64,000 nucleotides of DNA from Cinnamomum chago (GCA_038049695.1 CP142451.1:6012001-6076000), one strand, 5' to 3'. Shown: positions 10,106 through 23,848, numbered from the stretch's first letter. Notes: generated by a model not told the origin, from the letters alone. Made by a program: numbers and translations.

Positions 10106-13100
10106 TAATCCACAAACATCACTCAAACAAATAGAACAATATGGTGTGATATATTTTAATTAAAAGTAGCAATATGATCTTTGTATAGAGGTAAAGCAAC
10201 ACAGGAACATGCAATACAAAGGTCAACACCCATTCCGTTATATGTCCCTTATACTATACAATGAATCCATTGGCCTGATGCGAGGCAAGTCAAACATTGA
10301 TGGGGTGTTCGATAATACTTACTTTATTAAGCTCTCTTTGTACGTCATCTAGATATATACTTTGTCATGGGATTCATCTCAGTTTTCCATAAAATGGGGA
10401 ATTTAGTTTGCAAATATGACGAAAAAGTTCTCAAATCAGCCAAGCTCACTGTTCCTACTGTTGTGATGTGAAGAAGTGAGTAAACAATTAGAAAAGGATT
10501 TTCCACCTAAAAGATACACCCACTGGTCAAAAGAAGACGGCTTAATTTACCATGTGGGATTAAAGAGAGAAGAAGAGACTACATTCATGAGCCCTATGCA
10601 TACCTAAACTATAAAACCCTATCAAGCAAACTCTCATAGGAAGAAAGCCTTTAACAAAGATCCACAGTCTACCACAAAGGAGAACTCTAACAACTTTATT
10701 TAGATAAAATTTGTTGGAGACAATTACTTTCGTGGGAAAATCTGTCTGAGCGACGGCATGTTGCAATTGAAAGAAACCTATAACTGTTAATTTGAGGCAA
10801 GACCCTGACGGTTGAGTTGTGTTCTATTACATTGGAGCTCACGGATCTGAGCCTTGTTATTAAGGCAGAAAAGAAAATTAGAAAAAGAAAAATCAATTAA
10901 TGGTAGATTAGTATAAAAAGTCCACATCCCTTAAAAACCCCAACTTTCTATTGAACATGAAATCCAATGAAACACAAAGATATATCAAAAAATTTTGTTT
11001 TCAAGAGAGGAAAAACAGCTACATTATTGTTTTCTGAAGGAAAACACCCACATTTGAAATCATTACAGCAAAAGAAAAACATACAACACCTTAAGCAAAA
11101 GGAAAAAAAAATGTTGGCAAGCGCCCACCGGTGATTGGGTCGTGGTCGGCAGTGAGAGGGTATCCGTAGACCTTGGATGGCAACACGGAGAAATTGAATC
11201 AGAGAAGAAATTAATAAGTGTGGGGACCACTAATCAGCTAACTAATCAGTGGATTATGAAACAAAGTGATAAAATTTGGAGCACTGCAACTAACTAATCA
11301 ACCCAACCTGCCATCGTCATGAAGCAATTCATCACATGCATGGACAAAATGAGAAGGTATAAAACCTTTGACATCCATTGCCATTGCCATTGCCATCAAC
11401 ATTAACATGTTATTTTATCTGCAAAATTTGTTGAATCTCATGGCGCACTTGATGAATATATCATTTGTCACCGTAGTTTCATGGGACACTTGATGAATAT
11501 ATCATTTGTCACCTTGGAAATTTTTATTTTGTTGGATAAGATACAAACTTCGTAGCTGCATTATTATTCATGTGAACTTTTCATCATATAGTCGGCATGC
11601 ATAAACTAACATAAAGAAAAATGAATGTTATTCCAAAAAGAAACACATGCATGCATGATAAAGATCATAGTCATGTGTTACAACACATGAGAGATACAAG
11701 AGAGTAAAAAAAGAAAAAAAAAAGAAAAAGAAAAAAAACATTCAGATGCAAACTTCATCAAATCATCATGACACTGAGATATACTAACTAATGCAAATGT
11801 AAATCTCGCCACAAAGAGATTCCATACAAACAATATAGATTGCATAAATAACAATGAATCTCTAAAGAGAACATCAATTCAACAACCAAATCACATAAAT
11901 TCAATATATCTGCAGCACTCAACATATTTGGAAGAAAAAGGAGAGAATGAGAAACCGTATGAATTGATTGAAACTAACCTTGAAAAGAGATGAGGGACGA
12001 AGGAGATTTTGGGGCCTGAATGTTTTCATGACTCACAAGAGTTCTCGTTAGTTTTGAGGAGTTTCCAAGAGTGAGTAATCATCTTTGCAGTTACATGACT
12101 TGAAATTGAGTAAAAGTTCTGCCAAGAGCGAAACATGTAGAAAACCGAAATGTGTAGAAGGTAAGGTCCCTGCACAGGTGTCAAAGAAGAACATGGAGAT
12201 GGCTTTCTGAAAATGGAAAAAAAAAAAATCGGAGATGAAACAAAAGCGTGATGTTGGGTCAAAGATAATCGGAACCTGGTAAAAAATCCCTACCACGTTG
12301 CTGGGGTCGCCGTCCCCATTCGCCACCTTCCAAAAGAAACCTCTCAAAACCCAAGGCTCAAAGATAGAAGGTTTGCACGTCTGCACGTTAGAGAAGATGA
12401 GGAGTCGCGGACGCTTTAAAAACCATTGCAAAGGATTTAAAAGGGAATTGGGAGAAACGTAAGAGGAAAATGTGTTTTTAAGATGGTAGCCTTTTACTTA
12501 AAAAAAAAAAAAAAAAATGGTAGCTGAAAAGTTGGTAGAACTCAGTTCGCTTAAATGCAACAAAAAACGTTCCGTGGAGTTAAGTATGAGAGATAAAGTT
12601 GGAATGCGGAGAGAAAAGCTACAAATCCATCTTAGTTAAGAGGGGTCAAAACAAATTGGATGGTCAATTGAAGGAATGGAATCTGATTTCTTAATTAACC
12701 TTGTAAGTCAACATTTCTTCCAAGCATTAGGACATATACTTGATATGCATAGTTAAAATTTATATTGCATAAAGCATACACCAAAAACCAGCAGTCAATC
12801 AAATAATGTAGACAAAATAAAACAAACTTCTGCTATTTGTGATAAGTTCGAGCATCAATACTGAAAAAATGACGAACAAAATACAAAATGAGAAAAATGA
12901 TAATGGAGAGAATTGAGTTGAATTATGGATTTGAGAGGAGAGAAAACTTATAGAATCCCATGACTGAATCATAGAAAAGAAAAATAATAATAAAGAACCA
13001 AAGAGATCCAATTTCTTAAAATAATTTGCTAGTAAGAAATAAAGCACCCCTCCAACAAAAAAAAGAAAAAAAAAAAGAACTCATTTCCCATCTTCCTTAA

Positions 13101-13740
13101 TGCACATACTACAACAATCAAATGCAGAGACTCATCATTCTCCAACCCAATCTCAATGCACCGGCGGATTTGAGAAATCCAAAAAATTGTGCCTGGACTC
13201 CATCCGTCAACGTAGCAAACATATTAGATATTGTTATTTTGAATTCCTCAAAGGCCTTTTTCTCTAACATTGAATTCAGAACTTTTTTAATGATTAAGAA
13301 AAGTAAAGAAATAAATCAACCGTGAGCAAAAAGAATGAACAAAAAACAACCTGTTCAAATAAAATACTATTTGTTGGCTCATATTTAGGATTACATTATT
13401 GATGGGTTGGTGGATTGTCTGATCATATGATTCAAACATAGCAAATAGGCATTTTGTGAAGCACAACCTATACAAAGAATCAACAAAAAAAAAAAAAAAA
13501 AACACTCAAAACAAAGAGGCATTTGTCAGGCACAACCTGGACAATTGAGTAAAAACGGAATCAAACCAAAGTGATACCAGGAGAAAAGGAAAGAAATTAA
13601 TTTTTTTTAATTATTTATAGCCAAGAAAAAACCCTACCAGAGTAGTAAAAAAACCCACATAACCATAAAATTACATTGTGGACAGTTGAGGAGTAAATAA
13701 AATAAGATAAAAAAAGGCATATACCAGAAATCAGAGGAAG
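10106..13740. other. Long non-coding stretch
   Basis: AT-rich DNA with many A-runs. Minus-strand open frames at 10560-10896 and 12026-12431 were read and show no domain, composition or splice support. A block at 13130-13270 is less AT-rich and open on both strands, but was not recognised. Confidence 0.45.
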
Positions 13741-13754
13741 CAGCTAGACTTCAA

Positions 13755-14060
13755 GGGCACGTTGGGCTATCACAATGACATGATTTATGAGGACAACAAC
13801 CCTTTCTTCTTCTCCTCTCCAAACCCTCTTTTCTTTTTCCCTCTTTTTATATCCTCCAAACGAATATCCTGCAATAGGGCAGATCCCACTTATTATTTCC
13901 TTCATCTCTTTAGCCAAAGAAGGAGACAGAGCAAGAGAGAGGTAGGAAGAAAGATAGAGAGAGGACTGATGGGAGAGGGAGGATGAAGAGGAAGAGGAAG
14001 ATGGGCGTTGAGATAGAAGCATTGATGGGAGTCAGAGAAGTAACGTTGAGAGGGAAGATG
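13755..14060 (-). promoter_or_regulatory. Possible leader region, minus strand
   Basis: On the minus strand this is a strongly pyrimidine-rich stretch with many TCTTCCTCTTCCTC runs. It is typical of a plant core promoter and 5' leader, and ends near a donor-like TTTCTGGTATATG (about 13720). No coding exon downstream (lower coordinates) was recognised. The open frames read across it in both directions are low-complexity by-products. Confidence 0.3.
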
Positions 14061-14215
14061 AAGGGGAAGAGTCACTCAATAAAGACTCCATTTTCTTAAC
14101 CGTTTTTAAACTTTAAAGAATAAGTTTGGCCCAGTCAAGGGACACTTGAGATAATTTAAAATGGTCAAAATCAATTGGATACAATTGCTCAATTTCTCAA
14201 TTGGATCCACTTCGC

Positions 14216-14218
<3 letters not shown>

Positions 14219-14250
<32 letters not shown>
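14219..14250. repeat. (TA)n microsatellite
   Basis: About 15 TA units between TTCGCTTC and ATTGGGC. Confidence 0.85.
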
Positions 14251-14252
<2 letters not shown>

Positions 14253-15619
14253 GGGCTTGATAGAAGGCATGAATCAATATGGGTTTGGGACAACACCTAC
14301 GAAAAAATCTTCTTTAAATTGGTTACGATTTTAAACGGAGATTATAGAGACAAAGAAAAGAAGGAAGAAGAAAAAAAAAAAAAAAAACCGGCATTCATTA
14401 GAATTAGTTGCAGGATCCACTTATATCAGTGAATAGAGGCAAAAAAGAAAAAAAAAAAAAAAAAAAAGGAAAAGGGGGAGGTGCTTATCCCATCAATACT
14501 ATAGAGTTTGGGTCCAAAGTTGTCGCATCAAATTTTAGGGTGATATTTTTTTTGTAAAATCTTTTCAAAAGCCCTGTCATATATATTTTAACCTATACAT
14601 TTAGCTGCAACTATAATCAATTTAAACTCTCACACACTAAAAGCAACTCTAATAGGCATGCTATTTTGCCACATAAGCCTCCAACGGCTAGAAAAAGCAT
14701 GTTTCCCATGCTCCAAGAGAGCAGCCAAAGCCTTGCTGGCATTTGACATTCCATCAGGTATGCCAAAAATGGCATGGGATAAAGTCACATGCCAAATAAT
14801 TTTTTTGAATTAAATAATGGTTGGAAGAAGGAATGAAAGAGCTGTTGGGGAATTTTTTTGAATCAATGGTCAACTCCTATTTTCACTCGTTGGACCTTTT
14901 TTTTTTTACCGTTTGAAAATTTTGATTATGTTAATTTGAGAAATCTTTGGAGCTGGGATATCTATCAATAAGGAGTGTTTGAAGTCATTTTTTTTTCCTC
15001 ATTCACACTATAACTTTTCAATTCTCTTAATTTCCTAATTTTTTTACCCAATATTCACAATATTTCGGTGAAGCTTCTGAACTCTTTACTGATGATGTCC
15101 CAAAGAAAAAGGCTATTGGTTGAGGTGCCGGCTTCAGTATAGAAGAAGACCGTCTTCTCATCGGTTCGTGGTTAAACACCAATCTGAATGCTGTGCATGG
15201 AAACGAGCAGAAACTTGAGGCTTTTTTTGGAACGAGTGGAAGAATACTATCATAATAATAAGCAATTTCTCAGTGATCGAACAGACAAATTGTTGTCACA
15301 ACAATTACTCATTGTAATGAATTTTGCCATAAATCTTTGTTCAGTTCTAGTCATGTTTACCTTAAATGTTGGACACTTCAACAATGAAATATTGTTTTAC
15401 ATCAATGGAGCGTGTTTAAATCTTATGATTGACCATTCAATAGATTTTTTCAGTTCTCCAATATATGGAAACAACTGGAAACAAATAATTGGATGTTAAT
15501 TGAAACAAAACTTGCGAGTTTGCTATACTGATACCTTCAACTAGGGAAATATCTCTCTATGTAGTAATCAATACTTGGTTTGTAATTAAACTTTTAGAAT
15601 ATATCAGTCATATTCAACG
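14251..15619. other. Non-coding stretch
   Basis: Contains A-rich tracts at 14370-14390 and 14445-14470. A plus-strand frame at 15188-15499 has no recognised domain. Confidence 0.4.
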
Positions 15620-15909
15620 ACAGTATGGCAAATTGGTGCACAAAATATTCTTATAAATAGATAAGCCGGTGAATACAAGAATACATTTCCAATGGGATTG
15701 CCTGCTGTCCAGATTTGCACGTTGAAGGACCATTTGACTATTAAATAAAAAATTAAAAAGATAGGGCACTATAGACCGTGACAACTAGTGTGAGATCTTG
15801 TGCAAGAAGACTTTTACCATGGTCACAAAGACGAAAGCTGTGGCCACAAACATAAAAGCTACCCACATGGACACAAACGTCACAACTACCCACGTGGTCC
15901 CAAGATATC

Positions 15910-15967
15910 TTGTGTGCGATATTGCGTAGCTTCAATTTCAATGTTGAATAGTCCAAGATAAATGTCC
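15910..15967 (-). pseudogene. AP2-domain exon fragment, second copy
   Basis: Minus-strand frame IYLGLFNIEIEATQY after GGGTCTAG. It is the same relic as at 7440-7498 with more substitutions (Asp to Asn, Ala to Thr), so this copy is more decayed and was not under protein-level constraint after the duplication. Confidence 0.5.
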
Positions 15968-16551
15968 CTAGACCCAAGTATCACATTTGCAGCCATATAA
16001 GAAAGGGTGAAAAAAGGGGAGGAAATTCAGATTGCTGTCAAGTTCATTGCACCAGTACATGCTTTTACTCATTTACACCATTGCATCAATGCATCATTGG
16101 AACCCCCATCGGTTGTACAAGGTACAAACTACAAACATGTTCTTATCATAAAATCAACAAACAAGTCCTTTCACAATTTCAATCCATGATCTATTTTTGC
16201 TAGTTAATGGAATAGAACTAAATTTAGGAGCTATGTAGACATAATGGATAGATTGAAATGGGGAAACAGAATTTTCATGTACCCGACCCAACGTACTTGG
16301 GACAAAGGTTTAATGATGGTGGTGATGATGATGTAGTAATAGAATATCCCTTCTATGGTGTCGTAATATTGACACAGCATGAACTTCCCCATTCCTCTAG
16401 ATTCATCCCTTTTTCCTGTGCATCTGATTAAAATAGAATGCATCAGAACCTTTTTTTTTTTTTTTTTTGCCCATTTGATTAGAATAGAATGTACCTTGGT
16501 TTCATAAGAATTGTTTTCTCTTTGCAAATTTTGGGCTTCATTAGTTCTGAC

Positions 16552-16814
16552 CTTGAACATGCCATCTTAAGAAAGGATGAATCTGGATTATCTTTCAAAC
16601 AAATATTGACACCATCATTGTCAAACCTGTAAAGTAAAATCAAAAGTTTTTTAGTATCCCCACATCTTCCATGAAGAATAATAAGAAATTCAATAGTTCT
16701 TACTTGTCAAGTAAGAACAAACGGGGGGATGATAGGATTCCATAATAAACCATGGAGCATCATTGTGGACAAGCTGATTCTATTTGGTATGAATGTTAGG
16801 ATGCCAATCTGAAC
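16552..16814 (-). pseudogene. SCAR/WAVE gene fragment, second copy
   Basis: The same two exons as at 8489-8764. Here the intron donor is the normal GTAAGA (exon end 16704). The first exon is 13 bases shorter than in the other copy because of a deletion in the MESYEEC region, which shifts the frame. The second exon still reads FDNDGVNICLK and SSFLKMACS. The preserved GT donor suggests the GC donor at 8639-8640 is a derived change. Confidence 0.65.
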
Positions 16815-16930
16815 CTGTAAAGCAACCATTCTGTATCAAGGAATTGAATTGTGAAATAGATAAAATTTTACAAAATTGTTATCATGATAGGTTTCTACAA
16901 AACCTAAGATGAATTCCATGAGCCATTGGA

Positions 16931-19515
16931 GAATCGCCAAGAACAAAACCTAAACATCTCCAATTACAAAACCTTACCAAGGTGAGGTCATATTTGATTT
17001 AGCACCTACCAACATTAGCAACCCATCCAAGTAAATTAATGGCCCTGCTTCTGATTTTCGCCTCGCCCATTGAGTACTATCAAATTTATTGCCACTGAGA
17101 ACCAACTTGCATGCATGTTTACCATCTCAAAACCTAGTTAGAATGGGAGCATCCACTTTCCTGAGTAAGAAAATAAACGAAAAATAAGGACAGAGAATAA
17201 TAGGCTAGAAGTATTCAAGTACCATCTTGCAACTGCATGGTCATGCTCATGAAATTATAGACAAACATAAAATGATGAAGACAACACGGAATATATTTAA
17301 CCATTCAAGTTATAAGATGAGATTAGTGAGAGTAGATAGATCCTTTGCAATAAAAAGAAAAGTAATGATCAGTTCTAATAACTGTGATATACGAAGTACA
17401 GGAGCAAAAAAGAAGCCAGCATATAAGTTCTCAAATGACCTAAAAGATAAAATGTCGATATGTGAAAGCAAGTGCTTGCAGTTAAAGAATATAAAGCAGT
17501 AAAGAACTGAAACTACTAATCATTTTGACCGATGCAATGAAGTTCTAATAAAATCCCATTATCTCTCAAAGACTAGAAAAAGACCACACTCGTACTAACA
17601 TATTTTTTTTTTTTTGAATGGTCAGTCATACTAACATTCCATTCTTAATATAGACTTGACAAAACTAAATAAAGTAGTAAACATCCTAACTAAATATGAA
17701 AAGACATTTTCCCCTAGGAGATTTAGGGCCTGTTTGGAAGCACAATGCTAGTTAAATTACAATGCAAGTGCAGGACAAAACAAGAATTTATAAATAGGGA
17801 AGTATCATATCAACTTCAGCACATACAAAACCAACAACTTGAGTAAAGGCATAGATAAATTTTGTTATGTGACTGCTGCTTCTTTTCCATTTTGGGAGGC
17901 AGTGGCTACTTTGGGTGTAGCTAACCTCCTTAGTGTGAGTAACACAAGGAGAGCAGATGCATTATCTATTAAAAATAGACATTAAATATACTATCCATCA
18001 CTTCCTACAAGTTAGCAACAACCCACGACTCTTCACACCACCGGTAACTGCAGTAGCTAATATTTTGGCAACAGGCCAAACAACTCACTCACTAATACTT
18101 GCACAAACACAAACATTGACAACTCACACCATAACCAACAGAAATGCAACTTTCCTAACCAAACAAAACAGAAACAGAACCTGGGATCAAGCACTGGTGG
18201 TAAGTAACAAAGCTCCTCTTGCATATACGACCAACAACTTATTCATATTCCCATGTGCTTTGTATGTGTCCAAACCAGAGAAGATAGGCAGAATGTCACA
18301 ATGCAATTTTTATAAATAAAACAATTAAAACAAATATAAATTCTATCCATGTGATTGAGCAACAACATAGTTTAGATAATCATAGTATCCTATAAACGCA
18401 CCCTTTATCTATAACAAATGAGAGAGACATTCAACCGTATTGCAAGAGAAATCTAGTTCTCAAAGCCGATCGTAAATGGATGAGATAAGATTCGATTATG
18501 ACTGGAAATATAGGGAAGATATTTCCACTCAATATCATCTCAACGGATATTCTTTTCTGTTTTCTCTGTCTTTTTTTTTTTTTTTTTTTTGTTAACAGAA
18601 CTCATTTCCTTTACAACATGTTGCAGACAAAATAGAACAAGGCCATACAAAGGCCACCTATACTAATTAAACAGACTTCTTTTTTTTATGCACGTATATT
18701 TCACCCTAAGATGTGAATAACATGGCTCAAGTTCACCTTAGACATATTGGTCATAAGAAAACCACTTCACTCATAAAAGGAAAAACTGATGACATCCAAA
18801 CAAGACCTTAAACAAGAGACCTTTCCAATTTGGTTGAAATATCATATAGAAGGGTAATAAGGCTCCACCAATTATTTCTCCAGACATTTTGGTTGATCAG
18901 GAACTTGGTTTTGCACAACTATTTCACAAATTAAAAATAAAAAAAATAGTAATGACGATAATAATAACAGTAGAAAAAGGAGAACAAAAAAAAGAAACAT
19001 TTAAAAAAAAAACCCTTAGAAGATCAGGTAATTAAGAACTTCATCTGTAGCAAGAACAATAGTTTCTTAACTTGCAACAGATATGTAATAGAACGATCAT
19101 TCGAGGGGACAAGCATCTTTCAAAAAAGATGAACTGGTTGAGACATTACATCAAACACTTTGTGGGCATTTGAGATTGAATTCAAACTTATCCAACAAAG
19201 ACAAAAAAAAATATGTGGCGGTTTTGTCATGTTCAATCTCTATCCCTTTTTTGGCCTTGCATATCATTAAACATACGGAGATCATCATCTTCTTTCTTTG
19301 AGTTTTCTAAACAACCCATGAATGAAAAAGGAAAAATAAGAAACACGCAGTGCTTATTTCAAAGAAATTTCAAAAGAAGTATTGCAGATTAAGAAGAAAA
19401 GAGAAGTAAAAGAATTGAAGAAATGTTAAGAGATATCAACCTGTTCGATCCGTATGCTTGTTTCCGTCTTGATCAACAGCGATATGAAAAATTGCAGACG
19501 AAGAAGAGAAATCAT

Positions 19516-19517
<2 letters not shown>
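16931..19517. other. Long non-coding stretch
   Basis: No gene recognised. At 17727-17770 the phrase TTTAGGGCCTGTTTGGAAGC looks like one end of a Tourist-like MITE, but its partner end was not found. Poly(T) lies at 18570-18590. Confidence 0.4.

Positions 19518-19558
<41 letters not shown>
19518..19558. repeat. (GA)n microsatellite
   Basis: About 20 GA units just downstream of the NB-LRR coding end. Open frames on both strands through it are artefacts of the repeat. Confidence 0.9.
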
Positions 19559-19560
<2 letters not shown>

Positions 19561-19596
19561 CGGAACACAAAATCGAAATGGAAATGTTGTAGTTAA

Positions 19597-22500
19597 CTAT
19601 TTCCTCCGGTTTCCACGCCTGAATGGCAGACATCGGCTTAGATAAAGAAAAGGTTGGAGTCGTTGCTTGATGTCATTGTCTTCCCACTCCAATGCTTCCC
19701 ACCATGAACTCTGGCCATAAATCTCCCTTAGTGCTGGTGCTACAATATTGGTGCCATTGGAGAGGAAGGAGAGACTCTTCAACTTGGGACAATGATAAAT
19801 TCCAATAGTTTCTAGTGATGGCCATTCGAAATTAGAAAACCCTCGGCAAATGCTAACCAATTCCGGAAGATTCGAGAGATGAATTTGCTTGATATTAGGG
19901 AGGATGAGTCTATCATTATTATAACTTATAACATTATGGGTATGGCTTGCGACAGACATCTCCTCCTCCCCTTCAATTTCTATTATATCTTCCATCTTCG
20001 AACAATCACGAACCAAGAGGAATTTTAAACTGCAGAGTTGTCGAATAATACCCAATTGGAAAACCTTCTTCAAATTAGCACAACAATATAACATTAGACG
20101 TGTTAGTTTGGAGAGGCTTCCGGGCAGCAATGGACCATCCGATAAGCTTCTCAATTCAGGAAGAATCTCAAGCCTAAGAATCTCCAAGTTGGGTAGCAGT
20201 GCACAAGCCTCCTGTTGCTCATCTCCATCAAAGAGAATTTCCATCTTTTCACAGCCTTCGACCCAACATTCTTTCAACTCATTCATGTTTGCCAGGCCCA
20301 ACTCCGATAGCTTTCTTACGGTGCCATGATCCTGTAGATGAAAAAAGGAACAATGAGCAAGGGTTTCCATAATGGCGGCGGCATGCGACATCCCAAGATC
20401 ACCATTATATTCCAAACGTCTTTCACATTCATGACGTTGACAATCATAAGGATCATAAGCAATCAGTCCACGGCTTATCTGAGTGCCAACGCAGCCAACT
20501 CGAAACCGGAATCTCCTAAATCAGGAGGAGGTTGCTTTCACCGATTTGCTATGACGTAGAAAATGCTCGAGACACTCCACTTTTGGAAAGTATGCATCGA
20601 GATAAGTAAGATGTTCCAACCTGCATAATTCTTCAACCACGACTTCCATGCTTTCGTCATCCCACTGTTCCTTTTCAACACATAGACCTTGACAAGAGAC
20701 ATACAAGCTCAGTTCTTCTAAATACGGAAGCTTTGGAATTATTCCAGTTGGAACTCTCAATTTCATGTTCCATTCTTTAGTGTCCTTTTGAGAAAAGTTG
20801 TGAAATTGAAATGGCACTGTCAAATGTTTCAAACGAGTTAGTTCTCCAACCTCTCTAGGCAGATATTTAATTCCTATGGAGCCTCCCAAATGAAGCACCT
20901 CCAGTTGCGTGAGCGCTCCTACTTGGGATGGAAGTTCTTTTAATTGAAAACAATACTTCAAATAGAGACCGCGGAGATTAACCAAGTTACACAAGGAAGA
21001 AGGCAAGGAATTTATTTCTGTCCAACTCAAGTCTAGAATACATAGAGAATGCATACATTCAAAGAAGGAATCGGGGATCATTGTTAGATGCTCATTATTT
21101 TGCAACAATAATGTGGACAAAGTGCTACAGTTCAGCCTCTCCAACTCCAGTAGACTGACCAAACTACATTGCATTAATGATATCTTCTGTGATTGCAACC
21201 ATTCCTTTTCCTCTGGTGGATGCTTTACATGCTTACCAGTTTTTACTAAGAACCCTGAAGCTTCTTTCAATGTAAAATCCCTTATAATGTCATGCATTTT
21301 GACGTGTTCTTCATTATCGCCCCTCTCCAACAATGACGCATCAACAAGATTCATTACCATGTCGCGACCCTCATCCCTTGCCTCTTCAATGCTATCAACT
21401 CCTTGAATGTAGCCCTCCAACCAGCAATACTCTGCCAATCCAGCTATCAATATTTGAGAGTCTTCTGGGTACAATGAGCAGTACAAAAATAAGTTCCTTT
21501 CAGAATCTTCAGATAACCGATCATAACTTATTCTCAAGCAGGAGAACACTTCCTTTTCCATGCCTTTAATCGAAGACGTAGATGGTAATTTCAGTTTCCG
21601 TAGCGTATTCCTCCACCTACAAACATCACTATTCTTTCTCAATGATGAACCAATTACTAGGATGGCAAGTGGTAAACCACCACACTTTTTAACAATATCT
21701 CTAGCAATTGGTTCAATACGAGGACACATGGCAACATCTCCAACTTTTTCATTGAATAGCCTCCACGCCTTCTCTTCGGATAGTCTCTCCATTTGAATTT
21801 CCTTATCTGTTTCCATCTGCTGACATACTCCAAGGTCTCGAGTGGTCAATAAGACCTTACACCCATTATCTTGATTTAGAATTGGGATCCCAAGTTCAGA
21901 CAAATCTATTCTTTCCCAAATATCATCTAAAATCAACAAGAACTTCTTCCCACTTAAATTTTTAGATATGGATGCTCTTAGTCGATCGTCGTTGGACATA
22001 TCTTTTTCAGTACAGTTCAGACGTCCTGCAATATCATTTTGCACCTTTCTTCGACTTCCTTCTCCTGAGACAGTTACCCAGATGACGATGTCAAACATGT
22101 GGGATTCTTTCAGTCGATTGTTCAACAATTTTAGAGTTCTTGTCTTGCCAATGCCGCCCATCCCCCAAATCCCAATCTTTCGGATTCCGACATCTTCTAT
22201 AAGCCCCATTATCCTCTGCAATCTAGGCTCAGAGTCGGTTGATGAATTAATTTCTACAATTTGTGGCTCAACTCTCTCCAACGGTGCATTAGAAAACTCT
22301 TTTCCCTTCAACTTTGGTCGTTTATTATTAAGATCGGTGATTTCCTCGATAACATCACCTACACGTTTGCCCAATGTCGGCCTCGATAAAACATTAGAAC
22401 ACCGCATATGCTCGTCTTTAATGGACTGCACCTCAACTTCTAACTTTTTCACATTTTCAAGCCACAATTTACTTTCACTTGTTGCCAGATTTGGTGATTC

Positions 22501-22665
22501 TCTACTTATTTTTTCCAAATCATCCCTTCGGACAAATAAATGCTGTGCATTTTTGTCTAGTTGTTCCATTTTCTTTTCGGGATTTGTAATGTAACCAATT
22601 GTTGGATTACCAAAAATATCATACACGAGCTTCCCAGTTTCTAAAACTGATTTAAATGTGTCCAT
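19597..22665 (-). pseudogene. CC-NB-LRR disease resistance gene with one in-frame stop
   Basis: An intracellular immune receptor of the RPS2/RPS5-like CNL class. The likely start is the ATG at 22665 (MDTFKSVLETGK), just after an acceptor-like TTTCTTAACAG. An N-terminal coiled-coil region (1-140) is followed by the NB-ARC domain: P-loop GMGGIGKT (168-175), RNBS-A FDIVIWVTVS, kinase-2 LLILDDIWE (243-251) with the CNL-type Trp, RNBS-B KVLLTTRD, GLPLA, RNBS-D FLYCSLYPED and MHD (457-459). Leucine-rich repeats then run to the C-terminal SSWWEALEWEDNDIKQRLQP. Codon 715 is TGA (20521-20523). The same frame then continues for 307 codons to the stop at 19597-19599 without another break. The two halves are one gene, not two. 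Either the stop is a recent nonsense change and a 714-residue protein with shortened LRRs is made, or the gene is dead. The P-loop has Arg where a second Thr is usual. Confidence 0.9.
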
Positions 22666-22689
22666 GCCTGTTAAGAAACTAAAAGACAA

Positions 22690-23848
22690 TTAGGAAAAGA
22701 TGAACAATAGCATAAATACCATCCAGATTATGTAATACTCACAAACACATGTAACGGTTTGGATATTCAAAATGACAAGTGTCAAGCAACTGTGAAAGAA
22801 ATAGTTCTTGATATGAAGATTTTGCTATATCTATTGAAATTCCCAAACGAGTGATGTTGCTCTCTGGCTATATGTATGATATACAATCATTTAGTATATC
22901 CGTCAACCACCTTTTTCAAGGTTTTTTTTGGTAAAAGTTTCCTTTTCAAGGTTAAAGTTCATAAATTACAATATTGCAGGGGGTACTTTTTGTCCCCTAC
23001 CAAAAACCCTTGAGCCCAAGACCCCTGGCTTCATGGATTATAGGCATAAACCCGAAGCCCACAACCAAATCACTGTACTAATAAAACAAACATCAAGTGG
23101 ATCACTATGTCTATAAAGTTGCAGTAAAATTTTAATCTCAAGGCCCGCTACGACTCACATTGTTGTCAGACTGTAGTCAATATAAGTATTTCTAAGTCTA
23201 AATGAGCTGTTTGGATGGTGAGGAACGGCTTTTTGAAAATTTTAAAATATCATATCACAAGTTTCTAAGAATTTTAAATGATATTCTATCACAATTTTTG
23301 AAAATTTTAAATGATATATAATTACATATACAACACTTTCAAGGAACTCATTAATTAAAAATACAGAGAGCTAAAAATTTGAATGATACTTGAATCTATG
23401 GGTGTGGTTAGAGATAAAGATCCTTAAGTGTATCAACCACTCTTTATATGTGTGCTAGAGAAAAGAAACATTGATAGAAAGGATAAAATCTAGGATCAAG
23501 AATATATGAGGGTCAAAACCATTAATCTAGAAAGTATTAGAATTCGTGTAAAATCAATTGCAAATTTCACCTTCAATTTTTTTTAAAGCAAGATATTCTT
23601 TCAATGGGCACATCAAATTTTCAGATATTCTTATAGTTTTTTATTGATTTATTTCAATGGATTTCATATTTTGTAATAATTGTTTAAATTGGTTTTTAAT
23701 GTTTCGATTTGATTCTGTCATGATTAAAATTTAAAAAAATAAAATAATGAGAAATTTAAGCAACAAAATCACCCTTGATGGCCCCTAAACCAAAAGGCCC
23801 CAATATATATTTTGAAACCAGAGTGGTCCCATGGGGTCTTTCTCATTC

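Larger units (their letters stand above)
15620..16930. repeat. Duplicated segment, copy 2, carrying captured gene fragments
   Basis: Direct-orientation copy of 7230-8890 but without the internal tandem duplication. It shares GATAAGCCGGTGAATACAAGA, the AP2 fragment, the CACCATTGCATCAATGCATCA block and the SCAR exons. It has an added insert near 15790-15900 (repeated CACAAACGTCACAAC-type sequence) and a poly(T) near 16450. Confidence 0.8.

Noticed and set aside
12048..12431. 127-codon minus-strand frame
   Set aside because: No recognised motif, rich in Phe from poly(A/T) tracts, and a competing frame overlaps it. Not enough to call a gene.
13744..14022. Open frames on both strands over the CT-rich block
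   Set aside because: Ser/Leu or Arg/Glu-rich low-complexity readings forced by the pyrimidine bias.
20521..20523. Two separate NB-LRR genes rather than one
   Set aside because: The upstream and downstream halves are in the same frame with only the TGA between, and 35 further LRR-type codons precede the first ATG of the downstream half. One gene explains both.
21968..22594. 208-codon plus-strand frame
   Set aside because: It lies exactly antisense to the NB-ARC coding sequence, and its residues show no motif. It is a shadow of the NB-LRR gene, as are the shorter plus-strand frames at 21113-21796 and 20108-20559.
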